Shown here: piece after piece, positions 7,594-15,416 of the stretch
How the letters are laid out: each line of letters opens with the position of its first letter
How positions within the stretch are numbered: the first letter of the stretch is position 1
NCBI GenBank assembly: GCA_016281675.1
Contig: JAEEJD010000218.1
Location: 1 to 20,007 of the forward strand
Length of the DNA: 20,007 nucleotides
From: Lachnospiraceae bacterium
Lineage (GTDB): Bacteria; Bacillota_A; Clostridia; Lachnospirales; Lachnospiraceae
Reading direction: 5' to 3'
Position numbers and translations under genes: made by a program
The notes under the pieces: generated by a model
Told to the model about the DNA's origin: nothing
What the model saw: the letters and a program-made list of their open reading frames with translations, nothing else
Databases searched by the model: none

Positions 7594-8613
7594 TTACCTC
7601 AGTCTGTCTTTTGCTTCCTCGAGTTCCTCGATGACCCTGTCACAGAATTCATCAAATTCCGGATCCGGGATCTGACACTCCGGATGCGTCAGACAATAAT
7701 CTATCGTCTTCCTGATACCCTGATCGAATCTGATAGTACACTCGAATCCCGGTACTATCCTCTTGATCTTGGAGTTGTCGAATATGACCGAATTGGATTT
7801 GTCACCGAGAAGCGATCCGAAATAATCATAATCGCTGACGGATGCCAGAAACTCCGAGGACACATAATACGGTATGAAATCAACGTCGAGTGCATCGGCT
7901 ATCGCTTCATATATCTGATTCCATGTAAGAGTCTCATCACTCGTTATCTGGAAGCTCTCGCCGATAGCATGTGCATTTCCCATCAGCCCGATAAAGCCCT
8001 TTGCAAAATCCTCGTTAAACGTCATGGTCCAAAGGGATGTACCGTCTCCGTGCACTATGACAGGCTTTCCTTCAAGCATCCTCTTGACAACCTGCCAGCT
8101 TCCCCTGTCGCCGTGAACTCCGAGAGGGATGCTCCTCTCATCGTATGTATGACTCGGACGCACTATCGTAACCGGGAATCCTTCCTTCTCGTATTTGTCC
8201 ATCAGGAAGCTCTCGCAGTATATTTTGTTCCTCGAATATTCCCAAAACGGATTGGCAAGCGCCGTTCCCTCGGTTATCACATGACTCCTGCAAGGTTTGT
8301 TGTATGCCGATGCGGAGCTGATATAAATATACTGGGAACATCTTCCGCGAAACAGTCTGTGATCCCTTTCTACCTGATCGGGTGTAAACCCGATAAAATC
8401 ACAGACGCAGTCAAACCTCTCTCCGTCGAGTATCTCTTCTATACTCTCTTCGTCATTTATATCCGCGCTTATAAGATGAACATTTTCCGGTACCTCATCG
8501 GCTCTGCTTCCCCTGTTGATAAGGTACAGATCCCAGTTATCATCCTTTGCAAGCTTACGGGTTATGGCCATCGATATGGTTCCGGTACCGCCTATGAACA
8601 AAGCTTTCTGCAT
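7594..8613 (-). CDS. NAD(P)-dependent epimerase/dehydratase (atypical SDR)
   Basis: The 339-aa protein begins with a Rossmann signature KALFIGGTGTIS, in which the third glycine of the usual GxxGxxG is Ser, as in atypical or extended SDRs. It has a clear catalytic YxxxK (Y126-SRN-K130), ISSASAY before it, and VRPSHTYDER after it. The likely role is oxidation, epimerisation or dehydration of a nucleotide sugar or similar ligand; the substrate is not visible. AGGAGG lies 8 nt before the ATG. The gene starts 29 nt after the zorB-like gene with no terminator in between, so it is probably co-transcribed. Confidence 0.92.
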   Translation of the reverse strand: MQKALFIGGTGTISMAITRKLAKDDNWDLYLINRGSRADEVPENVHLISADINDEESIEEILDGERFDCVCDFIGFTPDQVERDHRLFRGRCSQYIYISSASAYNKPCRSHVITEGTALANPFWEYSRNKIYCESFLMDKYEKEGFPVTIVRPSHTYDERSIPLGVHGDRGSWQVVKRMLEGKPVIVHGDGTSLWTMTFNEDFAKGFIGLMGNAHAIGESFQITSDETLTWNQIYEAIADALDVDFIPYYVSSEFLASVSDYDYFGSLLGDKSNSVIFDNSKIKRIVPGFECTIRFDQGIRKTIDYCLTHPECQIPDPEFDEFCDRVIEELEEAKDRLR

Positions 8614-8642
8614 TCCTTCTCCCTCCTGTATCCCCTATACGT

Positions 8643-9554
8643 TTATCTTACGGACGTCTCGTTGAGTATCTCCATCATCTCCCGGATCATTTCCTCATCC
8701 CTGAGTCTGAACAGTATCTCAACACGTCTTGATGCAGCGGCATCAACACTTCCGTCCGATTTGAGAACGGGTTCGCTGAATGATTTTCCGACGGTGGAAA
8801 GAACCTTCTCAAGTTCCTCCTTCTCTCTGTCGGTAAGAAAAGTACTGTCCTTCCTCGTACAGTAATCCGCCACGGAATATGCTCTCTGTTGTGACAGTTC
8901 CAGATTTGACAGATACGTTCCGTCCGTATCGGTATGTCCCTCGATCACTATCTCGGAAATATACCTGCTGTACTTCGGGGACAGAAGTATCTTCAGATAT
9001 CTCGGCATAAACTCTCCGAGAAAATCCTTACCGCCGGATTTGAGGACCGATCTGTTATACTCGAACAGGATATTGGAGTCCATCGTTATGGCACCGGTCT
9101 TCTCATCGACAGCTATGCTCAGTGAGGAATTTTCAAACTCCTTGCGCAGCGCTTCGACAAGTTCGGCTCTGATACCTATTATGTTATCGAGCTTTGCCTG
9201 CTGCTCGCCCATCAGCTTCTCGAGTTCCTTCAGAAGCTGTGACTGTTCCTCGAGCTTTTGCTGCTGGGACAGGAGTCTTCCTTCCTGTTCCGAAAGCTTC
9301 AACTCCTGAGCGTTAAGCTTGGCGCCCTGTTCCTCGATCGTCAGCCTCTCGTTCTCAAGCTCTGCGGACTGGATGATAAGTTCCTGTTCCTTGCCTGCCA
9401 GTTCGTTCTGCTTCTCGTCATACTGGACCTTGGATCTTAAAACGGTAAGCGAAATGATAAGAACAAAGCAGAGCAGGAGACCTGCCATCATGTCCGAATA
9501 GGAGAGCCAGTATGTAGTTTCCTCGTCCCTCTTGCGGGCAAATGGTCTTCTCAT
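8643..9554 (-). CDS. ZorB-like / MotB-family protein with OmpA peptidoglycan-binding domain
   Basis: The 303-aa protein has an N-terminal basic stretch, then one membrane helix (about residues 17-40) opening with WLSYSDMMAGLL. Asp21 is at the place of the proton-carrying Asp of MotB and ZorB. Residues about 44-125 are a long Glu/Gln/Leu coiled coil. Residues about 150-285 form an OmpA/MotB domain with IVIEGHTDTDG (206-210), LSQQRAYSVADY and SRRVEI (276-280), the residues that bind peptidoglycan. The start overlaps the stop of the zorA-like gene (ATGA), so the two are coupled and surely form a complex. The coiled-coil insert is longer than in a classical MotB. No flagellar genes are nearby. 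Confidence 0.93.
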   Translation of the reverse strand: MRRPFARKRDEETTYWLSYSDMMAGLLLCFVLIISLTVLRSKVQYDEKQNELAGKEQELIIQSAELENERLTIEEQGAKLNAQELKLSEQEGRLLSQQQKLEEQSQLLKELEKLMGEQQAKLDNIIGIRAELVEALRKEFENSSLSIAVDEKTGAITMDSNILFEYNRSVLKSGGKDFLGEFMPRYLKILLSPKYSRYISEIVIEGHTDTDGTYLSNLELSQQRAYSVADYCTRKDSTFLTDREKEELEKVLSTVGKSFSEPVLKSDGSVDAAASRRVEILFRLRDEEMIREMMEILNETSVR

Positions 9555-10966
9555 TGATCCTTACCGCCTGCCTGATTTCTCTTATCCGTGAGCTTACGCA
9601 TATAATCCACTCCGTTTGTGATCTCTTCGAGTGCCTCGTTCATATTCTGATTTGTTTCGGCAGAATACTTTGCAATGTCGGAAACGGACTTCTTGAATTC
9701 CATGATCATATTACCCTGCTCAAGAAGCATGTTCTTCTCCTGCATGAGAAGTTCACGCACTGCCTTATCTTCTCCCGACAGTCCGGAAAGAGTTCTCTGA
9801 AGCTCGTTCTGGATCGTCTGGATACTTGCGGTATAGCTGTTAAGAGTGGTAACAAGTCTCTCTGTTTCATTGTTGATGTTATTAAGTGTATCTTTCCCGC
9901 TTCCCGTTGTTTTGAGAAGTTCGGTCATCATATCGGCATTTGCCTTCTGCGACTTGTACTGCTCATTTACCGATTCGCTGAGCTGATAGAAGCTGTTTCC
10001 GAGCGACGTGTTCATCTCGGTGATGAACGTATCGACGATCTGTCTGATAGCTTCCGTCTCATTTCTTACCATTATGGTCTCAAATTCAGCAACGACCTTT
10101 TCCAGTCTCTCAAAGTGAGGATCGATGATATTGCCAAGTTCTTCGGCCACACGTGTATACATCCTGTCCATCGCCGATAACTGCTCCGCCTGAAGCGAAA
10201 TGAGCTGGTTCATTCCGTTGTTCTCCGTATCGGGAAGAACGTATTTCTTGAATGCCTGTGAGAATTCCTGAACGGCACTTTCACCTTCATAAAGCTTTCT
10301 CTTGTATATGGCATTAAATGCCAGCGAGAACACCATACCGAAAATTGATGTATGGAAAGCAACCTTGATTCCGTTCATGAGCGGCTCTATACTGTCGGTC
10401 ATCTGTGCTGTCGTTCCGGTATTGAAATGCTGAAGACCGATCGACAATCCGATAAAGGTTCCGAGAATTCCGAGTCCCGTCAGCAGACCCGGCACCTGAT
10501 TAAGTTCATTTCTGTGCATTACGCTGTCAACAAGATCGATATTGATGGAGTCGTCTATGCTGGGCCTGTAGTAAGCGTTTTCGGCATCATCTTCCCTGTT
10601 GAGCTCAAATATGAAATCCGTGAACAGCTGGCTGAGCTTTTCGTTTTTGAAAAGCTTGACGTTGCTCGACTGATACGGCTCCCACAGATACGAACGGGAA
10701 TTCATGGCATCCGAACGGATCTTCTCCGTGGCGCTCTTAAGATCTTTGATGATCGCATTCATCGGCGCAAAGCTTCCGAAATCGGCCATCAGGAACACTA
10801 TCGCCACGATAACGAACAATATGGCGTTCACTACAAGCGTCGTGACGTTGATATCCTCTCCGGCAAACCATGCCCTGATAAGATCCTTGTTCAGATAGAT
10901 GCATAACAGGATCATCAATGCATACACGACCGTTAACAACCATTCGTACCATTTTCTCTTAAACAT
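9551..10966 (-). CDS. ZorA-like / MotA-ExbB family membrane motor protein with long cytoplasmic tail
   Basis: The 471-aa protein has membrane helices at about residues 11-26, 42-63, 158-180 and 202-221. The last two carry the MotA/TolQ/ExbB core signatures GLLTGLGILGTFIGLSIGL and GIKVAFHTSIFGMVFSLAF. Residues about 225-460 are predicted helical and coiled-coil, a long intracellular tail as in ZorA. Together with the OmpA-domain partner encoded next to it, this should be an ion-driven inner-membrane motor anchored in peptidoglycan. AAGGAG lies 7 nt before the ATG. Compared with ZorA of Escherichia coli Zorya systems (around 700 aa) the tail is shorter. No zorC, zorD or zorE is present on either side. 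Confidence 0.92.
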   Translation of the reverse strand: MFKRKWYEWLLTVVYALMILLCIYLNKDLIRAWFAGEDINVTTLVVNAILFVIVAIVFLMADFGSFAPMNAIIKDLKSATEKIRSDAMNSRSYLWEPYQSSNVKLFKNEKLSQLFTDFIFELNREDDAENAYYRPSIDDSINIDLVDSVMHRNELNQVPGLLTGLGILGTFIGLSIGLQHFNTGTTAQMTDSIEPLMNGIKVAFHTSIFGMVFSLAFNAIYKRKLYEGESAVQEFSQAFKKYVLPDTENNGMNQLISLQAEQLSAMDRMYTRVAEELGNIIDPHFERLEKVVAEFETIMVRNETEAIRQIVDTFITEMNTSLGNSFYQLSESVNEQYKSQKANADMMTELLKTTGSGKDTLNNINNETERLVTTLNSYTASIQTIQNELQRTLSGLSGEDKAVRELLMQEKNMLLEQGNMIMEFKKSVSDIAKYSAETNQNMNEALEEITNGVDYMRKLTDKRNQAGGKDQ

Positions 10967-11012
10967 TCTTATTCTCCTTGCCGCCCGGTTTGAGTGTGCA
11001 CATACTATATTG

Positions 11013-11021
11013 ATTATATCA
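11013..11021 (-). promoter_or_regulatory. Extended -10 promoter for the zorA-like operon
   Basis: On the minus strand TGATATAAT (TG-N-TATAAT) lies about 47 nt before the ATG. No good -35 box is seen 17 nt upstream, which is normal for extended -10 promoters. It lies just downstream of the nhaC terminator, so the operon appears separately transcribed. Confidence 0.5.
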
Positions 11022-11054
11022 TCATATCTGTCGTTATGGGATAGTTTATGAGAA

Positions 11055-11086
11055 TAAAAAACGGACCCGAATGATATCGGATCCGT
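11055..11086 (-). terminator. Rho-independent terminator after the NhaC-family gene
   Basis: On the minus strand ACGGATCCGA pairs with TCGGGTCCGT (10 bp with one G-U) around a TATCAT loop, followed directly by a run of T. It begins 17 nt after the antiporter stop. Confidence 0.9.
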
Positions 11087-11103
11087 TCATACTTATCGGT
11101 ATG

Positions 11104-12729
11104 TCATCTTGCCGCTTCGCTTCTCTTCCTCATAAAGAGCAGGAAGGCGATCGTAAGGATCACTCCGATCGGGAGCGACAGCCATGTGATCCCGGCACTG
11201 TCAAACAGTCCCGCAAATATGTAACATACGAACGAGATGCACGCAACCGATATCGCATACGGAAGCTGTGTCTCAACATGATTGATATGATTGCAGTGCG
11301 CACCCGCCGACGACATGATGGTCGTATCGGAAATGGGAGAGCAGTGGTCTCCGCAGACAGCGCCGGCAAGACATGCCGAGATTCCCACAAAGAACAGTGA
11401 ACTTGTCTCCGGGAAGATCGCGGATACTATCGGGATCAGTATTCCGAATGTTCCCCAGCTTGTTCCGGTTGCAAAAGAAACGAGACATGCAACTATGAAA
11501 ACGATAGCCGGAAGAGCCCACTGAAGACCCTGTGCGTTTGCCATCGCATTCCCGACAAATGATTTTGCCTCCAGTGCATTTGTCATATTCTTAAGAGCCG
11601 TGGCAAGTGTCAGGATAGTGATAGCAGGAACCATCGCGGTAAATCCTTTGGGAATACACTCCATTGCTTCACTAAATGTCATGACCTTACGGACAAGCAT
11701 GTATATGATGATGATCACAAGTGCAAGTATACTTCCCCAGGGAAGTCCGACATACGCATCTGTCGAAGAGAACGCTTCAATGAAATCGCCTTCTTCGATC
11801 GCGGAAAATCCGTTGAACAGAAGTCCCCATACGCACATTACTATAAGAATGATAACGGGAATGACAAGATCGATGAGCTTTCCTTTGCCTTGGGAGATCG
11901 CCGGACCCGTTTTCTTGAGTTCATATTCCTCATCTTCGGACAGCCCCATAATTCCAAGGTCACCTGTAAGCTCGGCTTTTTCCTCGAACTTCTTCATCTT
12001 ACCGTAATCAAATCCCAGGATCGACAAAGTGATGATGAATACAAATGTAAGTATCGAATAGAAATTGTAAGGTATCGCTCTTACAAAGAGTTCGATTCCC
12101 GAGTATCTCTCGCTGGAAACACATCCGCTTACGGCAGCGGCCCACGAAGATATAGGGGCGATCATACATACCGGAGCGGCTGTAGCGTCTATAAGATATG
12201 CAAGTTTTGCTCTCGACATCTTCTTTGAGTCGGTGATCGGTGACATTACCGATCCTACCGTGAGACAGTTGAAATAATCGTCAATGAAGATGAGAACTCC
12301 GAGTGCGAATGTCGCAAGTGAAGCACCGACTTTTGTCTTGATATTCTTCGATGCCCATTCACCGAATGCTCTTGAAGCACCAGATTTGTTGATAAGTGCG
12401 ACTATGGCACCGAGGATAACAAGAAAGATCAGTATTCCGGCATTTCCGGCAACCGCATCAGACAGGCCCTCTACCGTGACCATGTTAAGGGTTCCCGTAA
12501 ATGATACGCCCGATGCCATGATCGCACCGAGAACGACTCCTACAAAGAGCGATGAATACGCTTCCTTTGTGATGAGTGCGAGAAGTATTGCAACGAGCGG
12601 CGGAACAAGCGCCCAGAATGTTCCTCCGAACGTATAAGCTCCTCCTCCTGTTGCGTTTACCGCACCGATAACAACAACCATAAGCACGAAGATCACTCCG
12701 GCAATAACCGCCGAATTCTTCTTTTCCAT
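11104..12729 (-). CDS. NhaC family Na+/H+ antiporter
   Basis: The 541-aa protein is strongly hydrophobic with about 11-13 membrane helices. Family marks include FIDDYFNCLTVGSVMSPITD, ATAAPVCMIAPISSW, SFATGTSWGTFGILIPI and the acidic/polar loop CGDHCSPISDTTIMSSAG. NhaC-type carriers exchange sodium for protons; some relatives (MleN, TetA(L)-like exchangers or amino acid/organic acid exchangers) carry organic acids, so the exact substrate is open. AGGGAGG lies 8 nt before the ATG. The gene follows the LacI-like sensor by 30 nt and ends the operon with a good terminator, suggesting the sensor may relate to its control. Confidence 0.9.
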   Translation of the reverse strand: MEKKNSAVIAGVIFVLMVVVIGAVNATGGGAYTFGGTFWALVPPLVAILLALITKEAYSSLFVGVVLGAIMASGVSFTGTLNMVTVEGLSDAVAGNAGILIFLVILGAIVALINKSGASRAFGEWASKNIKTKVGASLATFALGVLIFIDDYFNCLTVGSVMSPITDSKKMSRAKLAYLIDATAAPVCMIAPISSWAAAVSGCVSSERYSGIELFVRAIPYNFYSILTFVFIITLSILGFDYGKMKKFEEKAELTGDLGIMGLSEDEEYELKKTGPAISQGKGKLIDLVIPVIILIVMCVWGLLFNGFSAIEEGDFIEAFSSTDAYVGLPWGSILALVIIIIYMLVRKVMTFSEAMECIPKGFTAMVPAITILTLATALKNMTNALEAKSFVGNAMANAQGLQWALPAIVFIVACLVSFATGTSWGTFGILIPIVSAIFPETSSLFFVGISACLAGAVCGDHCSPISDTTIMSSAGAHCNHINHVETQLPYAISVACISFVCYIFAGLFDSAGITWLSLPIGVILTIAFLLFMRKRSEAAR

Positions 12730-12759
12730 AACAGATTCCTCCCTTTCAACCGTTTTCTG

Positions 12760-14112
12760 TTATTGTTTTATCCTGTCTACAAGCAGACGGAGATTGATAT
12801 TATGAAGAGACAATGCCAGACTTTCCACAAAAGTCCTGTGCTTGAGTCTTTCGAAGAAATCAGGTCTATACGGCATTACCACATAACCGTGTGTTCTGAC
12901 GCTGCTTCTGAGCGATGCGAACAAAAATACCCTGTTTTCCTTTTCCCATGAAGACGGGTACATCTGATGTTTCCGGTCGATCTGCTTCTTATCGGATCCG
13001 TAATACAGGAACATCTCGTCGTCAAATCCCGTATGTTCGGAATCGGGGTCTTCTTCGAAAAACGACTTATTAAGGCAGATTGCCAGATCTCCCAGTTCAA
13101 GCATTTCGTTGCATCTTCTAAGCGCACCGTCATAGTCTTCCATCGACCTGCACTTAAAGAGTATCTGTCTGGCATAACTGTGTCGAAGTCCTGTCTCCAG
13201 CTCTTTCTTTGTTTTGTTTATTATATTATTGTAATCGTTTCGAAGGTCTCTAGTCAGATCGCATCCGCAGCTCTCGTTGTAATTGATATATCCTTCGATA
13301 AAACGGGTATCAAATTCACTGTTCCCGTTAATTGCCTCTAAAAGGGCATCCATTGACTCGTATCCGAGTGCTTTCCTGTTTCTGTTCACGCTTGTTATCG
13401 AGGGGAAGAATCTCTGCGCCTCATCGATATTGTCAAATCCGGTGACCTTTATGTAATCGGGTATAGAGATACCGTCGTTAAGGGCCTCTTCCGTATATCC
13501 GAGAGCCATAAAATCATTTGCGCAGATCACGGCATCCGCCATTCCGACTCCGCGCTCTTTCCATTCCCTGTATGCCTCTCTTCCGTCCGACTTCCAGAAC
13601 TTTCTGTGAAGAACTCTTTTCTTGTCGACTCTTATTCCGTGTGATTCAAGGCAATCGCAGAAAGCCTTGTATCTCTGTATCGCCTCTTCGTTATCCTCGG
13701 GACCTCCGAGATAATTAAAGGTCCTGCAGTCGTGAATCGTTATCATATGCTCAACGATCTGATACATTGATCTGTAATTGTCGAGACCGCAGAAAATGGC
13801 ACCCTCGGCACGTATGTCTATACTGACTACGGGTTTGTTGAAACTGCGAAATTCTTCGTTTATATCGTTTACATATTTAACCGACTCAACCGTACTGAGT
13901 GCAATGATCAGACCGTCGTAATTTTCCGGGGAAGGAAGCTTGTATATCTCTCTTCCTTTACGGAAAAAATCCGCCTCCATAGCGGTATCGTATGCATTAA
14001 AAATATGCACTTCAATATCATCATTGCCGATCCTCTCCAGGACCCCCGCAATGATCTGCTTGGTAAAATCACCGTCCCATGTACTTGTAAGCATCAGGAT
14101 GCGTTTTGACAT
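12760..14112 (-). CDS. LacI-type substrate-binding sensor without HTH and without GGDEF
   Basis: Residues 1 to about 285 look like the periplasmic-binding-protein fold of LacI/GalR regulators (RILMLTSTWDGDFTKQIIAGV, YDGLIIALST, ADAVICANDFMALGYTEEAL, IKVTGFDNID). There is no N-terminal helix-turn-helix and no signal peptide, so it should be a cytoplasmic ligand sensor. After ESCGCD (about 295) comes a GAF-like part ending RTFVESLALSLHNINLRLLVDRIKQ and a stop. In related Clostridia proteins, as I recall them, this linker leads into a GGDEF diguanylate-cyclase domain; here it is absent. AGGA lies 7 nt before the ATG, and 14 nt separate it from the nuclease gene. Ligand and output are unknown. 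Confidence 0.82.
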   Translation of the reverse strand: MSKRILMLTSTWDGDFTKQIIAGVLERIGNDDIEVHIFNAYDTAMEADFFRKGREIYKLPSPENYDGLIIALSTVESVKYVNDINEEFRSFNKPVVSIDIRAEGAIFCGLDNYRSMYQIVEHMITIHDCRTFNYLGGPEDNEEAIQRYKAFCDCLESHGIRVDKKRVLHRKFWKSDGREAYREWKERGVGMADAVICANDFMALGYTEEALNDGISIPDYIKVTGFDNIDEAQRFFPSITSVNRNRKALGYESMDALLEAINGNSEFDTRFIEGYINYNESCGCDLTRDLRNDYNNIINKTKKELETGLRHSYARQILFKCRSMEDYDGALRRCNEMLELGDLAICLNKSFFEEDPDSEHTGFDDEMFLYYGSDKKQIDRKHQMYPSSWEKENRVFLFASLRSSVRTHGYVVMPYRPDFFERLKHRTFVESLALSLHNINLRLLVDRIKQ

Positions 14113-14126
14113 AAACTGTTCCTGTT

Positions 14127-14657
14127 CTATTCGAAATCCTCGCGGGGCTTCTTAATGATGTTCCCCAGCAGTTCCGTCATCGTCTTCTTCTCAGGAATGG
14201 CAAGTTCATGAATAAGACCCATGACATAATCTCCGTCCCAGAGTATGACGTTCAGTTTCTTTGCAAATTCAACGGCGTTTTTCGTGAAATACTGATTGGT
14301 CATAACCACCGCGACCATACTGTCGTAATAGTCTTTACCGGCATAAGCTTCCTGTATTGCCCTTATTCCGATGTTATCGGAATAACACTTACACTGTATC
14401 GCATAACTGATACCGTCTTTGTCGGCAATTATATCTATACCGAAATCGTGACTCGGGGGAGTTGTTTCCACATTCTCAAAGCCCTTGGCTTCAAGAAGTT
14501 CAGCACAGTAACTCTCGAATTCAACTCCATCCATATCATCAAAGATCTGGTCGTCGCTGTTATTGTGCTTCATGTACCAGATCCATGCCGCAAGAAGGAC
14601 AAGGACAACTACCCCTATAATGACTGCGATCATCGTTGCGGTGTTCAAACTGACCAA
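14127..14657 (-). CDS. Membrane-anchored Mrr-type restriction endonuclease domain protein
   Basis: The 176-aa protein has one N-terminal membrane helix (about residues 9-29) followed by an Mrr-cat (PD-(D/E)xK) nuclease fold: GVEFESYCAELLEAKGF, then HDFGIDIIADKDGISYAIQCKCY with D75 and Q88-C-K90 as the catalytic D..QxK pattern, then AVVMTNQYFTKNAVEFA. The catalytic residues look intact. I took the TTG at 14655-14657 as start because AAGGA lies 6 nt upstream; ATG at codon 9 is an alternative but would cut into the helix. It starts only 19 nt after the predicted 3' end of SRP RNA, with no terminator between. A role in DNA cleavage at the membrane is inferred from the family; its partner is unknown. 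Confidence 0.85.
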   Translation of the reverse strand: MVSLNTATMIAVIIGVVVLVLLAAWIWYMKHNNSDDQIFDDMDGVEFESYCAELLEAKGFENVETTPPSHDFGIDIIADKDGISYAIQCKCYSDNIGIRAIQEAYAGKDYYDSMVAVVMTNQYFTKNAVEFAKKLNVILWDGDYVMGLIHELAIPEKKTMTELLGNIIKKPREDFE

Positions 14658-14663
14658 AACCTT

Positions 14664-14668
14664 TCCTT
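14664..14668 (-). promoter_or_regulatory. Shine-Dalgarno site fixing the TTG start of the Mrr-type gene
   Basis: AAGGA on the minus strand is 6 nt from TTG at 14655-14657. It lies within 10 nt of the predicted end of the SRP RNA. Confidence 0.6.
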
Positions 14669-14676
14669 ATAACATA

Positions 14677-14940
14677 GCGCAATCCGGCTTCGAATGACCT
14701 GCAAGGTACGCTACCGACAAAATATGCTCAATCCAGGCACCCTTGCGGCACACAAAGACATCCGCTTAGTGCTGCTTCATTCCTGACCTGACACGGTTTA
14801 CGGCGCTTTGTTGCGCAAGACCCAAATATCAACACACATCCTGCCGGGCGGCTGCCGCACAAAATCACCCTCTGCCGGATATCACCCCTGCTACAGCGGA
14901 TTTCAGGTACAAGGAACCGCTACTTCCCCGGCTGCGCAAT
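14677..14940 (-). ncRNA. ffs: Signal recognition particle RNA, large bacterial type with Alu domain
   Basis: On the minus strand the conserved S-domain core GTCAGGTCAGGAATGAAGCA (from 14792) with the GGAA tetraloop at 14783-14780 is the universal SRP RNA signature. The 5' part contains the Alu-domain signature TGTACCTGAAATCCGCTGTA (within about 14911-14889). ATCCGGC after the Alu domain pairs with GCCGGAT near the 3' end (helix 5), and GCGCA at the 5' end pairs with TGCGC at the 3' end (helix 1), which sets the ends to about 14940 and 14677. The length of about 264 nt fits the large SRP RNA of Bacilli and Clostridia. No terminator hairpin follows. Ends are approximate. Confidence 0.93.
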
Positions 14941-14944
14941 TTGT

Positions 14945-14973
14945 AGTATACAAAATGCCGTAAACATTGTCAA
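14945..14973 (-). promoter_or_regulatory. Strong promoter of SRP RNA
   Basis: On the minus strand TTGACA (14973-14968), exactly 17 nt, TATACT (14950-14945). The expected start at about 14938-14940 coincides with the 5' end inferred from RNA pairing. It is the best promoter in the window. Confidence 0.9.
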
Positions 14974-14997
14974 TCACGGGGTTTTCCGCTATCCGGA

Positions 14998-15309
14998 CTA
15001 TTCGGTATCGCGTTTTCCCCCTTCATACTCTCCGCATATAAAATGCTTGACCGACATAACGACAAGAACCACCCCGGCGATAACGAAAAGCGCCACGGCA
15101 GCCCACATTAACGGAGTTACCTCATTTCCTGACGTGACGATCTGATAAGCCAGATACATAACGTATCCCCCCACTATAGCTCTGATCGCCAGCACTGCCT
15201 GAGTCGGGTAACTCTTGCCTTTTGGGGCAGCTTCCGTATTCTCTTCGGTCAATGCCACTTCCGTTTCCTTAACTTCCGTTTCGACCGATCCTGTTTCAGT
15301 ATTATCCAT
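14998..15309 (-). CDS. Small membrane protein of unknown function, 103 aa
   Basis: The start ATG at 15307-15309 is favoured by GAGAGG 6 nt upstream; further in-frame codons upstream (ATG 15313-15315 and earlier) lack a site. Residues 1-33 are acidic and hydrophilic (TETGSVETEVKETEVALTEE), followed by two membrane helices at about 36-58 and 66-90 and a short charged tail. I recognise no family with certainty. It sits alone just upstream of the SRP RNA promoter and diverges from the nrdG2 pair. Confidence 0.75.
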   Translation of the reverse strand: MDNTETGSVETEVKETEVALTEENTEAAPKGKSYPTQAVLAIRAIVGGYVMYLAYQIVTSGNEVTPLMWAAVALFVIAGVVLVVMSVKHFICGEYEGGKRDTE

Positions 15310-15337
15310 GATCATCCTCTCCCGGGAATCTTTGATA

Positions 15338-15368
15338 TTGTCATAATGATATCTTAACATGTTATAAT
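15338..15368 (+). promoter_or_regulatory. Possible promoter for the 63-aa gene and nrdG2
   Basis: TTGTCA (15338-15343), 19 nt, TATAAT (15363-15368). The -10 box is perfect but the spacing is long, so recognition may need help or the -35 may be misassigned. The start is expected near 15375, giving a 42-nt leader. Confidence 0.4.
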
Positions 15369-15373
15369 AACAT
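15355..15373. promoter_or_regulatory. Overlapping palindromes over the -10 box (possible operator)
   Basis: TAACATGTTA (15355-15364) is a perfect 10-bp palindrome, and ATGTTATAATAACAT (15359-15373) is a perfect 7-1-7 inverted repeat. They share bases and cover the TATAAT of the plus-strand promoter in the divergent gap. A regulator binding here could control both directions. This is inference from symmetry only. Confidence 0.4.
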
Positions 15374-15416
15374 CGTAAAATACTACATTTTGTGTGATCT
15401 TTGCGAGGAAATACTT

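Noticed and set aside
7684..8865. A 393-codon plus-strand open frame opposite the SDR and zorB-like genes
   Set aside because: No ribosome binding site or recognisable motifs, and it runs across the junction of two clearly real minus-strand genes.
9542..10180. A 212-codon plus-strand open frame opposite the zorA-like gene
   Set aside because: It is the antisense of the coiled-coil tail; Leu/Cys/His-rich composition and no start signals.
8643..10966. A complete Zorya defence system
   Set aside because: Both flanks were read to the next clear genes; zorC, zorD and zorE are absent, so only an orphan ZorAB-like pair is claimed.
12730..12759. Remnant of a GGDEF domain after the LacI-type sensor
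   Set aside because: Only 30 bases separate the stop from the NhaC start and they contain the NhaC ribosome binding site; no GGDEF-like sequence is present.
14673..14997. Riboswitch or attenuator leader for the nuclease operon
   Set aside because: The sequence matches SRP RNA by its core and Alu signatures, with its own promoter.
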